NCBI GenBank assembly: GCA_946535225.1
Contig: CAMNDJ010000002.1
Coordinates: forward strand, 1 to 64,000
Origin: an uncultured Lachnospiraceae bacterium
GTDB taxonomy: Bacteria; Bacillota; Clostridia; Lachnospirales; Lachnospiraceae
Length of the DNA: 64,000 bases
Reading direction: 5' to 3'
Part shown: one piece after another, positions 1-9,591 of the stretch
Layout: each line of letters opens with the position of its first letter
How positions within the stretch are numbered: position 1 is the first letter of the stretch
Position numbers and translations under genes: made by a program
The notes under the pieces: generated by a model
Seen by the model: the letters and a program-made list of their open reading frames with translations, nothing else
The model's database searches: none
Told to the model about the DNA's origin: nothing

Positions 1-128
1 AGCGAAAAGTTCCGTAAAAAACCTCGGATTAGGTCGAAAGAAGTCTATGAAATTACGGAAGTAATGGCAATAATTGCAGAAAGTTCCGTAAATAATGAAG
101 TTCTCCCCAAAAAAACTCAAAAAATGTA

Positions 129-157
129 TTGACATACAATATTATATGATGTATAAC
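129..157 (+). promoter_or_regulatory. sigma-A-type promoter of the padR operon
   Basis: TTGACA (129-134), 17-nt spacer, TATAAC (152-157); overlaps a palindromic operator-like repeat. Confidence 0.7.
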
Positions 158-194
158 ATTATCAACAGGCAATATTATACGATATATAATATTG
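137..194. promoter_or_regulatory. two tandem palindromic operator-like sites (probable PadR autoregulation)
   Basis: CAATATTATA-tgatg-TATAACATTA (137-161) and perfect CAATATTATA-cgata-TATAATATTG (170-194), 33 bp apart. Confidence 0.6.
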
Positions 195-300
195 TACGGT
201 CGCAAAGCAACGTCTGCAAAAGCAGAGCGACAAGCGACAAGCGATTAGCAGTAAAGCAATAAGCATAAAGGATCATTTAAAAAAGGGAGGTGAAGGTGCT

Positions 301-645
301 TTGGTATTCAATACGGGTTCTGCACTGTTGGACGCGATAGTCCTGGCAGTTGTGGCAAGAGACAAGAGCGGGACCTATGGATATAAGATCACACAGGATG
401 TCCGATCCGTTATAGAGTTGTCGGAATCAACGCTGTACCCGGTCTTAAGACGACTGCAGAAGGATGAGTGCCTTGAGACCTACGATGAGCAATTCAACGG
501 CCGTAACAGGCGTTATTACAGGATAACGGAAAGAGGCGGCGCACAGCTTAATCTGTATCGCAGTGAGTGGCTGTCATATTCGTCCAAGGTGACTTCGATA
601 TTCATGGGCAAAAAAGAGGGAAATAGTGAGGAGGATAAGAAATGA
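301..645 (+). CDS. PadR family transcriptional regulator
   Basis: TTG start after AAGGGAGGTGAAGG SD; winged-helix sequence YGYKITQDV...ESTLYPVLRRLQKDECLETY...RRYYRITERG. Confidence 0.9.
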   Translation: MVFNTGSALLDAIVLAVVARDKSGTYGYKITQDVRSVIELSESTLYPVLRRLQKDECLETYDEQFNGRNRRYYRITERGGAQLNLYRSEWLSYSSKVTSIFMGKKEGNSEEDKK

Positions 646-1928
646 ACAAAACAGATTTCTTGGGCGAACTTGAGAAACTGCTTAAGGATATTCCGGAAGA
701 TGAGCGTAAGGATGCGCTGAGTTACTACTATGATTATCTGGACAGTGATGATGAGAATGAGATCGCGAAGCGCATTGAGGAGCTCGGTTCTCCGGCAGAA
801 TTGGCAGAGAAGATCAAGCTGGCAAACGGTGACACACATGTCATAGAGGGGGAATTCACTGAGACAGGCTATTCGGACCGCGCAGATGACACTCGTGACG
901 TTCCTGATAAGTATACGCAGGTAACCGAATCTGACGAGAGTGTCAGCGGTCAGAACGGAGAGAAGAAATACAATATATTCGGAGTTACGATCACCAAGAG
1001 TGTACTCATTCTGCTAATAATACTGCTGCTTCTCATAGTCCCGGTATTAGCCAAGGGATGCGGCAAGGTGATCGGAGCGGTGTTCAGGATCCCGAAGGCG
1101 ATAACACATATGGATTCGCTGGATGATCTTGCAGATGATATAGGTGATGCGGCGGGCGATCTGGCCGACAAGATTGTAAACAACGCGGTAGCGGCATCGG
1201 GGGATAAAGCTACGGAATCGCGTAACGTGACTGTTGATGGGAATAAGATGGTCATTGGGGAAGCAAGTGAAGTAAAGGACATCAAGATCGATGCCGCCGC
1301 AATAGCATTCTATGTCAAGGAGAGTTCGGGAAATGAGATCAGCGCCGAGTGTGATGATGATGTGAAATTCGATGCAAGCATCGAATCCGGCACATTGAAG
1401 ATCAAGGTGTCACGTAAGAACAAAAACGCACTTGATAAAAGCAAGAAAGCCGTGCTGTATCTCCCGAAGAATATGGAAGTCTCAAAAGTTGAATTGGACC
1501 TTGCAGCGATCCATATGATCGACGAAGTTGATTTTGACTGTAAGGATCTGACAGTCAAGCTTGGCGCCGGAGATGTGACTATGCCTAAGGTAAATGCCAA
1601 GACCACCGATGTGGAGATAGGTGCAGGCGAACTGAAATTTGACAAGCTTGTTACCGAAAAGGCTGATATAGAGGTTGGCATGGGTGACTTTAATATGAGC
1701 GGTGATATCACAGGCGATCTTGACCTCGATGTATCGATGGGCAATGCAACACTTAAGCTTGCAGGTAAGGAAGCCGACCATGATTACAGTTACGAAGTCG
1801 GAATGGGCAATCTGGAGGTCGGTTCGACTAAGATATCAGGAATGGCAGGAAGTAAGGAGATCGACAATGGTTCGGATTCGGACTTTGATATAAATGTCGG
1901 AATGGGCAGTGTAACGATCAAGTTTTAA
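642..1928 (+). CDS. DUF1700 (HAAS) domain plus DUF4097-type beta-repeat membrane protein
   Basis: N-terminal FLGELEKLLKDIPEDERKDALSYYYDYL; TM segment; C-terminal DLTVKLGAGDVTMPKV...IEVGMGDFNMSG repeats; 4-nt overlap with padR. Confidence 0.85.
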   Translation: MNKTDFLGELEKLLKDIPEDERKDALSYYYDYLDSDDENEIAKRIEELGSPAELAEKIKLANGDTHVIEGEFTETGYSDRADDTRDVPDKYTQVTESDESVSGQNGEKKYNIFGVTITKSVLILLIILLLLIVPVLAKGCGKVIGAVFRIPKAITHMDSLDDLADDIGDAAGDLADKIVNNAVAASGDKATESRNVTVDGNKMVIGEASEVKDIKIDAAAIAFYVKESSGNEISAECDDDVKFDASIESGTLKIKVSRKNKNALDKSKKAVLYLPKNMEVSKVELDLAAIHMIDEVDFDCKDLTVKLGAGDVTMPKVNAKTTDVEIGAGELKFDKLVTEKADIEVGMGDFNMSGDITGDLDLDVSMGNATLKLAGKEADHDYSYEVGMGNLEVGSTKISGMAGSKEIDNGSDSDFDINVGMGSVTIKF

Positions 1929-1949
1929 GGATTTTGAGGAGGAAGAAAA

Positions 1950-2132
1950 ATGAATGACAAGAGACTTGTAAAATCAGCATCAAACAGAATGATCTGCGGA
2001 GTTTGCGGAGGTATTGCCGAGTATATCGGGATCGACCCCACGGTAGTGCGCATTCTCTGGGTAGTTTTCTCGTGCATGGGAGCCGGCATACTGGCTTATC
2101 TGGTTGCGGCAGTGATAATACCTGAAGCATGA
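1950..2132 (+). CDS. PspC domain-containing protein
   Basis: RLVKSASNRMICGVCGGIAEYIGIDPTVVRILWVVFS. Confidence 0.9.
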   Translation: MNDKRLVKSASNRMICGVCGGIAEYIGIDPTVVRILWVVFSCMGAGILAYLVAAVIIPEA

Positions 2133-2152
2133 TCGAAGAAGCACCGTAAACT

Positions 2153-2190
2153 GTTGTGAAAAGTACCGCAAAGTGTTGATTTTTCACAAC
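2153..2190. repeat. 10-bp perfect inverted repeat overlapping the -35 of the dctP-like promoter
   Basis: GTTGTGAAAA (2153-2162) / TTTTCACAAC (2181-2190). Confidence 0.6.
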
Positions 2191-2204
2191 TTTAGGGGTA
2201 CTAT
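2176..2204 (+). promoter_or_regulatory. candidate promoter of the dctP-like gene
   Basis: TTGATT - 17 nt - TACTAT. Confidence 0.55.
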
Positions 2205-2213
2205 GTAAATTAA

Positions 2214-2255
2214 AGGTGGAGGCTTGAGTTCTTTTCGTCGGCCTGCACCTTTTTT
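2214..2255 (+). terminator. intrinsic terminator-like hairpin at the predicted 5' end of the dctP-like mRNA
   Basis: AGGTGGAGGC...GCCTGCACCT followed by TTTTT. Confidence 0.6.
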
Positions 2256-2321
2256 ACTGTTTTCTTAAAAAGGGCAGGGTCATGATTAAAGACATGCCCT
2301 GAATACTCGACGGAGGAGGAC

Positions 2322-3317
2322 ATGTATCGTTTTAAAACCGCGATTTTCGCTTTGACAGCGTGTATCGGAATAGGACTGTGCGGCTGTGGGGCGGCTGACA
2401 CCGGGACCATATCGGATGATCTTGTGCTCAGGGCGGGTTTTTCCACATCATCTTCAGACCCCAGAGTGGTCGCGACAGAGCTTTTTAAGGAAGAGGTAGA
2501 GAAAGCTACTGAGGGGAGGATAAAGATAGAGATATATACGGACGGTGAACTTGGCGGAGATTCGGAGCTCATAAGCGGTATCGTCAACGGAGATGTTGAT
2601 ATCACCGCATCCAGTGCGGGGAATTTTGCCAATTATGATCCCAACGTCGGAATAACGGCTTTCCCGTTCCTTTTTGATGACTTTGATGAAGCGTGGGCTT
2701 TTGTCGACGGTCCTGTCGAAGCGGAGGCGGAAGCCAAATTATACGAAGGTAATATAAAGGTACTCGCCCATTACGATAACGGCTTCAGATGCGTGACTAC
2801 TACAGAGGAGTACGGCCCGGTCAATTCGGTAGCCGATATGCAGGGGATGGTCATCAGGACACCTGAGAACCAGATCGTTATGCAGACTATGCTGCTGCTT
2901 GGTGCGACGCCCAAGGTCTTAGAGTTCAATAAGCTTAAGGATGCACTGAAAAACGGCGAGTTTGATGCACAGGAGAATCCGATCCCCGTTATCTACAATA
3001 ACGATCTGTACGAGGTTCAGAAGAATCTTGCCATTACCAACCACAGTTATGACGTTATGCTCTTTGTCATCAGACAGGATATCTGGGACAGACTCTCGGA
3101 GGCTGACAGACAGGTGATCATGGATGCGGCTTTAGTGGCTCAGAAGAAGGACAGGGAACTCGTGCGATCACAGACTGAAGAATACATAAGCAAACTGGAA
3201 GAAAAGGGGATGAACATCACATATCCGGATCTTAGTGAGTTTAAGGCTGCTACAGCCTCCGGGATAGATGAATTTGCTGACAGATACGATGTCAAGCTGC
3301 TTAACAGGATAAGATAA
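2322..3317 (+). CDS. TRAP transporter DctP-family substrate-binding lipoprotein (orphan)
   Basis: lipobox GLCGCG; DctP-like GDVDITASSAGNFANYDPNVGITAFPFLF, MVIRTPENQIVMQTMLLLGATP, EFDAQENPIPVIY. Confidence 0.88.
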   Translation: MYRFKTAIFALTACIGIGLCGCGAADTGTISDDLVLRAGFSTSSSDPRVVATELFKEEVEKATEGRIKIEIYTDGELGGDSELISGIVNGDVDITASSAGNFANYDPNVGITAFPFLFDDFDEAWAFVDGPVEAEAEAKLYEGNIKVLAHYDNGFRCVTTTEEYGPVNSVADMQGMVIRTPENQIVMQTMLLLGATPKVLEFNKLKDALKNGEFDAQENPIPVIYNNDLYEVQKNLAITNHSYDVMLFVIRQDIWDRLSEADRQVIMDAALVAQKKDRELVRSQTEEYISKLEEKGMNITYPDLSEFKAATASGIDEFADRYDVKLLNRIR

Positions 3318-3338
3318 CAGTAAATATACAGAGGTTTT

Positions 3339-5876
3339 ATGGGAATCATCATTTTACTGACAGTCATAAGCGCGATGTCCATCGCCTGCCTTATCGATGC
3401 CATCAGGGTCAAAAGGACCAACCCCGGTTTCATCTTCATGGAACTGTTGGGCGTTGTGAGCAATATCATATGCTTGATCCTTTTTTCGGGAAGCAGGGTA
3501 GCGGACATAAGGTTGGGATTCAATATCTTCCTGTTTACACAGGCCTGGCTTTATTTCGGGGCAGTGTGGACTCTTGCGGCCATGGACAGATACAGGCATT
3601 TCAAGAGATTCTTAATCCCGGTGACTGTGCTGTCTCTGTACAAGACGGCCATAGTCTTAAGCAGTACCGAGAGCAGGAAGATATTCAGCATGTCCAAGCA
3701 CATCGCCATGGGCAGGACCTGGTGGGTGTTTGCTCCGCATGCAGGAATACCGCCGGTGTTCGGAATGGAGGGTTACTATGTTGCACTCTTCATAGAATCT
3801 CTCATCATGCTGAGTGCCATCGTGATCTATTCGAGGCATACGGACAGGCTGTTCCGCTTCAAATACTATGCCCTGATCATCTGTGAGGTGATCTATCTTG
3901 TCCCTGAGTTTGGTACGCTTTTCTACAAATGGCCGACTTGGATAGTCGGAACGAGCGTGAATGCGGCATGTCTGATATGGGCATATTATGTTAACCACTA
4001 TTCAACCATAAGATTAAAAGGCTGGTCGCTTGACAGCTTCGCGAATGAAATGAGTGACGGCTTCATACTGTACGATGAGTATGATGATCCGATATATATG
4101 AACGAGCTGTTAAAGAATACTTTGACACCGGATCTCATTGAGGATTTTAAGGACAGGTCCAAGCTTGATGAATGGGTATCTGAAACGACGCGCATCGACA
4201 AGATGGATATCAGAGAATATGTTAAAAGTGATGGCTCCAAGGTCTATTTCAGAGTCAAGAAGAACGAACTCGGCAAAGAAGGGATATCGTTCGGTACCAT
4301 ATATATCCTTCATGACTCCACTGATTCGGTCGTGAGACTGGTCGCCATGGAGGAATCCAATGATGAGCTTGAGAGAGCATCTCAGATGAAGTCGGATTTC
4401 TTAGCCAATATGTCGCATGAGATACGTACTCCGATGAATGCGGTCATAGGCATGGCGGAGCTTGCATTACGAGAACGACCGGATCCCAAGGTCACGGATT
4501 ATCTGAGGCAGATACAGACTTCCGGCCGTAACCTGCTTAACATCATCAATGATATACTTGATTTCTCCAAGATCGAAGCCGGCAAGATGGAGATAATAGA
4601 TGCGCCCTATGATCCGCTCGAAGAGATAAGCGATATATCCAATATCCTGATGACAAGGATAGGAGACAAGCCCATAGAGTTCTATGCCGATCTGGATGTC
4701 GCTATCCCGCATATCTTAGAAGGCGATGCAATGCGCATCAGGCAGGTACTCATCAATCTTGCGAGCAATGCGATCAAGTTTACGAATGAGGGTATTGTCG
4801 TCCTGTACATGACCTGTGAAAAAACGAGTGCGACTGAGATAATGTTAAGCTATCATGTGATCGACACCGGGACGGGCATAAAGGAAGAAGATATCGACAG
4901 GCTGTTTAAGAATTTCGAGCAGATCGATGCCAAGCGAAACAGGACCGTTGAAGGTACTGGACTCGGACTTGCGATCTCCAAGAGCCTTGTTGAGGCTATG
5001 GGCGGGACGATAGGAGTAAGGAGCACCTATGGCAAAGGTTCGGACTTCTATTTTAGCATCCCTCAGAGGATCATCGATCCGGCTAAGAAACTCATAGTGC
5101 GTAATGCGGATAACAAATATGCCTGCGTGCTCAATGACAGAGAAGATATGATGGGCAAGTTCATAGAAGAACTTGGTAAATTCGGCGTAAAAGGAGCGAT
5201 ACTTAAGTCGCTTAAAGAATTTACTCCGTCCGGTAAGCAGGATTACATCTTCTTTGAACCTAAGAATTACGATCATGATATGAAGGAGTTCTTAGACGAA
5301 CATAAGGATGTTACCGGTGTTATACTTGTTCCCTTCGGCGACGACTATCAGCCTGACAGAAAGAATCTTAAAGTGATGCACAGACCGCAGACTACGGTTG
5401 CGCTCATGTCGATCTTAAACGATACTGTAGATAAGTCAGAGGACGAAGGACCGGCAGAATTCTGCAAGGCAGATTTCACGGCTCCTGATGCAAAGATTCT
5501 TATAGTTGATGACAACAGTGTCAACATTATGATAGCTGAAGGACTGCTTGAGGACACTAAGATCAAATGCACATCAGTATTGAGTGGTAAGGAAGCGATA
5601 GAACTTATGCGGAAAGAGTCGTTTGATCTTGTATTCATGGATCATATGATGCCGGAGATGGACGGAGTGGAAGCTACACACATAATAAGAGATACCATAC
5701 CGGAGGCAGCTTACACACCGATCGTTGCACTGACTGCCAACGTTATGGAAGGACTTAAGGAAGAATTCATCAGAGAGGGAATGAATGATTTCGTGGCCAA
5801 GCCGATCGATGTCAAAGTTCTGCTCGAAGTACTCAGACGTTGGCTGCCTGCCGATAAGATAATAGAGAACAGATGA
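3339..5876 (+). CDS. hybrid sensor histidine kinase/response regulator with multi-TM N-terminus
   Basis: H box MSHEIRTPMNAVIGMAEL; N box NLASNAIKFTNEG; G box GTGLGLAISKSL; C-terminal REC ILIVDDNSVNIMIAEGLL...MDHMMPEMDGVEA. Confidence 0.93.
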   Translation: MGIIILLTVISAMSIACLIDAIRVKRTNPGFIFMELLGVVSNIICLILFSGSRVADIRLGFNIFLFTQAWLYFGAVWTLAAMDRYRHFKRFLIPVTVLSLYKTAIVLSSTESRKIFSMSKHIAMGRTWWVFAPHAGIPPVFGMEGYYVALFIESLIMLSAIVIYSRHTDRLFRFKYYALIICEVIYLVPEFGTLFYKWPTWIVGTSVNAACLIWAYYVNHYSTIRLKGWSLDSFANEMSDGFILYDEYDDPIYMNELLKNTLTPDLIEDFKDRSKLDEWVSETTRIDKMDIREYVKSDGSKVYFRVKKNELGKEGISFGTIYILHDSTDSVVRLVAMEESNDELERASQMKSDFLANMSHEIRTPMNAVIGMAELALRERPDPKVTDYLRQIQTSGRNLLNIINDILDFSKIEAGKMEIIDAPYDPLEEISDISNILMTRIGDKPIEFYADLDVAIPHILEGDAMRIRQVLINLASNAIKFTNEGIVVLYMTCEKTSATEIMLSYHVIDTGTGIKEEDIDRLFKNFEQIDAKRNRTVEGTGLGLAISKSLVEAMGGTIGVRSTYGKGSDFYFSIPQRIIDPAKKLIVRNADNKYACVLNDREDMMGKFIEELGKFGVKGAILKSLKEFTPSGKQDYIFFEPKNYDHDMKEFLDEHKDVTGVILVPFGDDYQPDRKNLKVMHRPQTTVALMSILNDTVDKSEDEGPAEFCKADFTAPDAKILIVDDNSVNIMIAEGLLEDTKIKCTSVLSGKEAIELMRKESFDLVFMDHMMPEMDGVEATHIIRDTIPEAAYTPIVALTANVMEGLKEEFIREGMNDFVAKPIDVKVLLEVLRRWLPADKIIENR

Positions 5877-5902
5877 TCATTTGACATAAGGAGAGTTGTT
5901 CA

Positions 5903-6826
5903 ATGGACAATTACAGAATACTGTTAGCCGGAAGAAATAAGACGCTCATAGATCACATCTTCATGCAGATGGATGATGAATATGAATGTATGACGACTTC
6001 ATCAAGACCGGAGGATATACTTAATCATATCAATGCCATCAGATATGATGCGTTCATCTACTGCGTTCAGAAGGAAGACAGAGAAGATTATTCCATGATC
6101 ATGGGGTATAAGGACAGGTTCTTAAGAAAAGGAACGACTGTTTTCGTGATGGGTTACAAGGAAGAATGTGAGAATTTCCAGAAAACGACAGGACATATGG
6201 CTGCAAATGCATATTACGTTCCGGTGCCCATGAATGATGTCAAGAATGCGATCAGGGAAGCTGCAAGGAATTACTTCGATGCGATGGCGGCTCTTGATGC
6301 AGAGATGCGTATGATGGAAAGCGCACCTGAGCCTGAACCGGCTCCCGAAGCCGGCATTACGGCACAGGTATCCGAAGCATCTGATAAGACGGTTGATTCC
6401 GAAGAACCTAAGCCGGCCCCCGAACCTGCATCAGAAACCGAAGCACCGGCTCCCGAGCCTGACCGTAAGAAGATACTCGTGATAGATGACGATCCAATGG
6501 TACTTAAGCTCATTCAGGGACATCTCGGTGATGAGTATGATATCGCTTCAGCCATAAGCGGTAAGGTGGCGTATAAATACTTAAGTTCCAAGTCGGTGGA
6601 TCTGATACTCCTTGACTATGAGATGCCTGAAGAGAACGGACCCATGGTATATGAAAACATTCGTAAGATGGAAGGGGATATCAAGAATGTTCCCATCGTG
6701 TTCTTAACCGGCGTTACGGAGAGAGACAAACTGGTCAAGGCGATCCAGCTTAAGCCTAACGGCTATCTTCCCAAACCCATCAACGGTACGAAACTTACGA
6801 ATACCGTCAGCAAACTCATAGGTTGA
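5903..6826 (+). CDS. two-REC-type response regulator with Pro/Glu-rich linker
   Basis: C-terminal REC KKILVIDDDPMVLKLI...VDLILLDYEMPEENG...PKPINGTKL; N-terminal REC-like domain; PEPEPAPEA/PKPAPEPASETEAPAPEP linker. Confidence 0.85.
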   Translation: MDNYRILLAGRNKTLIDHIFMQMDDEYECMTTSSRPEDILNHINAIRYDAFIYCVQKEDREDYSMIMGYKDRFLRKGTTVFVMGYKEECENFQKTTGHMAANAYYVPVPMNDVKNAIREAARNYFDAMAALDAEMRMMESAPEPEPAPEAGITAQVSEASDKTVDSEEPKPAPEPASETEAPAPEPDRKKILVIDDDPMVLKLIQGHLGDEYDIASAISGKVAYKYLSSKSVDLILLDYEMPEENGPMVYENIRKMEGDIKNVPIVFLTGVTERDKLVKAIQLKPNGYLPKPINGTKLTNTVSKLIG

Positions 6827-6842
6827 GCGAGGAGTTAACTGA

Positions 6843-6871
6843 TTGACAATCACGATTTAATTTTTTATTAT
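6843..6871 (+). promoter_or_regulatory. candidate valS promoter
   Basis: TTGACA - 17 nt - TATTAT; no T-box seen between it and the start. Confidence 0.55.
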
Positions 6872-6912
6872 TACAAAAGATACATAGAACATAAGAAGGA
6901 AGAAGAAGTAAA

Positions 6913-9579
6913 ATGCACAAGGAATTAGCCAAAACATATGATCCTAAGGGAATGGAGGACAGAATATACAAAAACTGGGTGGACAGCGGATACTTTCATG
7001 CTGAAGTAGACCATAGCAAGACACCTTTTACCATAGTGATACCGCCGCCGAACATCACGGGACAGCTTCATATGGGACATGCTCTTGATGAGACCATGCA
7101 GGACATCCTGATCAGATATAAGCGCATGCAGGGCTATAATGCGCTGTGGCAGCCCGGAACGGATCACGCTTCCATAGCTACGGAAGTCAAGATCATAGAG
7201 AAACTCAAGGAAGAAGGCATAGACAAGGCTGACCTTGGGCGCGAAGGTTTCCTTAAGAGAGCCTGGGCGTGGAAGGAAGAATACGGCGGACGTATAGTCA
7301 ACCAGCTTAAGAAACTCGGCTCTTCATGTGACTGGGACAGAGAACGCTTCACCATGGATGAAGGCTGTAATAAGGCTGTCACCGAAGTCTTCTGCAAGAT
7401 GCACGAGAAAGGATGGATATACAAGGGCAGCAGGATAATCAACTGGTGTCCCGTATGTAACACTTCGATCTCGGATGCCGAGGTTGAATACGAGGAACAG
7501 GCAGGCCATCTGTGGCATATCAAATATCCGCTTGTGGATGCAAGCGGCAAGCCTTCAGAGACTGAATTCCTTACATTCGCAACCACACGTCCGGAGACCA
7601 TGCTCGGTGATACTGCCGTAGCGGTCAATCCGAATGATGACAGATATAAGAAACTCCATGGCAGAATGGTATGGTTGCCTCTCGTAAACAAGCCGATACC
7701 TGTTGTTACCGACGAATACGTAGATATGGAATTCGGTACGGGTGTCGTTAAGATAACGCCCGCTCATGACCCTAACGACTTCGAAGTAGGTAAGAGACAT
7801 GATCTCCCCGAAGTCAATATAATGAACGATGATGCTACGATCAATAACAACGGCGGCAAATATGCGGGCATGGACAGATACGAGGCAAGGAAAGCTATAG
7901 TTGCAGACCTTGAAGCCCTGGGACTCTTAGTCAAGATAGAAGATTATACTCACAATGTCGGAACGCACGACAGATGCGGAACTACGATAGAGCCTCTGAT
8001 CAAGGCACAGTGGTTCGTCAAGATGGATGAACTCATCAAACCGGCCGTCAAGGCTGTCAAGGAAGGTGATATCAAACTCATTCCTCCGAGGATGGACAAG
8101 ATATACTTCAACTGGACCGACAATATAAGAGACTGGTGTATCTCAAGACAGTTGTGGTGGGGTCACAGGATCCCCGCATACTACTGCAAGGATTGCGGCG
8201 AGGTCATCGTATCCAAGGATAACGTTAACGTATGTCCGAAGTGCGGTTCTTCTCATATCGAGCAGGATCCGGATACTCTGGATACGTGGTTCTCATCAGC
8301 ACTCTGGCCCTTCTCTACACTCGGATGGCCTGAGCAGACAGAGGATCTTAAGTATTTCTATCCCACCGATGTGCTCGTGACAGGATATGACATCATATTC
8401 TTCTGGGTCATCAGAATGATATTCTCGGGCTATGAGCAGATGGGCGAGAAGCCGTTTAAGACTGTGCTCTTCCACGGACTTGTACGTGACGATCAGGGAC
8501 GCAAGATGAGCAAATCCTTAGGAAACGGCATAGATCCTTTGGAGATCATAGATAAATACGGCGCGGATGCGTTAAGACTCACGCTCATCACCGGTAATGC
8601 TCCCGGAAATGACATGAGATTCTATATGTCGAGGGTTGAGGCGAGCAGAAACTTCGCCAATAAGGTATGGAATGCATCAAGATTCATCATGATGAACATG
8701 GGTGATACCGATCCGGCTAAGCCCTCGGATTCAGATCTTAAGGCGGAGGATAAATGGATCATCAGCAAGCTTCAGTCCGTGATCAAAGATGCGACCGAGA
8801 ATATGGATAAGTTCGAACTCGGCATCGCAGTTCAGAAGGTCTACGATTTTATCTGGGATGAATTCTGTGACTGGTATATAGAGATGGTCAAGCCCAGATT
8901 ATATGCAGAAGGTGAGTCATCTGATAAGAACGCAGCTCTCTGGACTCTTAAGAACGTTCTGATAGACGCACTTAAGCTGCTTCATCCTTATATGCCTTTC
9001 ATCACTGAAGAGATATTTATGACACTTCAGTCAAAAGAGGCTTCGATCATGATCTCTTCGTGGCCGGTATATGATGAGAACAGAGTATACCCGAAAGAGG
9101 AAGAAGATGTAGAGCTGATCAAGGAAGCTGTAAGAGGCATAAGAAATGTCCGCACTCAGATGAATGTGGCTCCTTCAAAAAAAGCGAGCATCTTTGTCGT
9201 ATCGGAAGATGCGGGAGTACGTGAGGCCTTTGAGACGGGCACTGTATATCTTAAGGGACTGGCATACGCTACGGAGGTCATCGTTCAGAATGATATGCAG
9301 GGTATAGCATCGGATGCGGTATCCGTAGTCATACCCGGTGCAAATATATATATTCCTTTTGCGGAGCTTGTGGACATAGCCAAGGAACGTGAGCGTCTTG
9401 CCAAAGAGGAAGACAGACTGCGCTCGGAGATATCCAGAGCCGAAGGAATGTTAAGTAATGAGAGATTTACGTCCAAGGCTCCGGCAGCCAAGGTTCAGGA
9501 AGAAAGAGACAAGCTTGAGAAATACAGACAGATGCTTAATGAAGTGTCTGCTCAGATAGGAAAACTGGGGAATATTTAA
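6913..9579 (+). CDS. valS: valine--tRNA ligase
   Basis: PPPNITGQLHMGHALD (HIGH), GRKMSKSLGNGIDP (KMSKS), C-terminal coiled coil. Confidence 0.98.
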   Translation: MHKELAKTYDPKGMEDRIYKNWVDSGYFHAEVDHSKTPFTIVIPPPNITGQLHMGHALDETMQDILIRYKRMQGYNALWQPGTDHASIATEVKIIEKLKEEGIDKADLGREGFLKRAWAWKEEYGGRIVNQLKKLGSSCDWDRERFTMDEGCNKAVTEVFCKMHEKGWIYKGSRIINWCPVCNTSISDAEVEYEEQAGHLWHIKYPLVDASGKPSETEFLTFATTRPETMLGDTAVAVNPNDDRYKKLHGRMVWLPLVNKPIPVVTDEYVDMEFGTGVVKITPAHDPNDFEVGKRHDLPEVNIMNDDATINNNGGKYAGMDRYEARKAIVADLEALGLLVKIEDYTHNVGTHDRCGTTIEPLIKAQWFVKMDELIKPAVKAVKEGDIKLIPPRMDKIYFNWTDNIRDWCISRQLWWGHRIPAYYCKDCGEVIVSKDNVNVCPKCGSSHIEQDPDTLDTWFSSALWPFSTLGWPEQTEDLKYFYPTDVLVTGYDIIFFWVIRMIFSGYEQMGEKPFKTVLFHGLVRDDQGRKMSKSLGNGIDPLEIIDKYGADALRLTLITGNAPGNDMRFYMSRVEASRNFANKVWNASRFIMMNMGDTDPAKPSDSDLKAEDKWIISKLQSVIKDATENMDKFELGIAVQKVYDFIWDEFCDWYIEMVKPRLYAEGESSDKNAALWTLKNVLIDALKLLHPYMPFITEEIFMTLQSKEASIMISSWPVYDENRVYPKEEEDVELIKEAVRGIRNVRTQMNVAPSKKASIFVVSEDAGVREAFETGTVYLKGLAYATEVIVQNDMQGIASDAVSVVIPGANIYIPFAELVDIAKERERLAKEEDRLRSEISRAEGMLSNERFTSKAPAAKVQEERDKLEKYRQMLNEVSAQIGKLGNI

Positions 9580-9591
9580 GAGGGTACAGAT

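Noticed and set aside
1-132. Open frame SEKFRKKPRIRSKEVYEITEVMAIIAESSVNNEVLPKKTQKMY* as the tail of an upstream gene
   Set aside because: Its stop codon overlaps the TTGACA promoter, there is no recognisable domain, and the window edge prevents checking; left unannotated.
3470-3886. 138-aa same-strand alternative-frame ORF
   Set aside because: Inside the hybrid kinase in another frame; kinase frame is clearly the coding one.
7164-7691. 175-aa antisense ORF
   Set aside because: Entirely opposite valS with no SD or recognisable domain; antisense ORFs are common in this codon usage.
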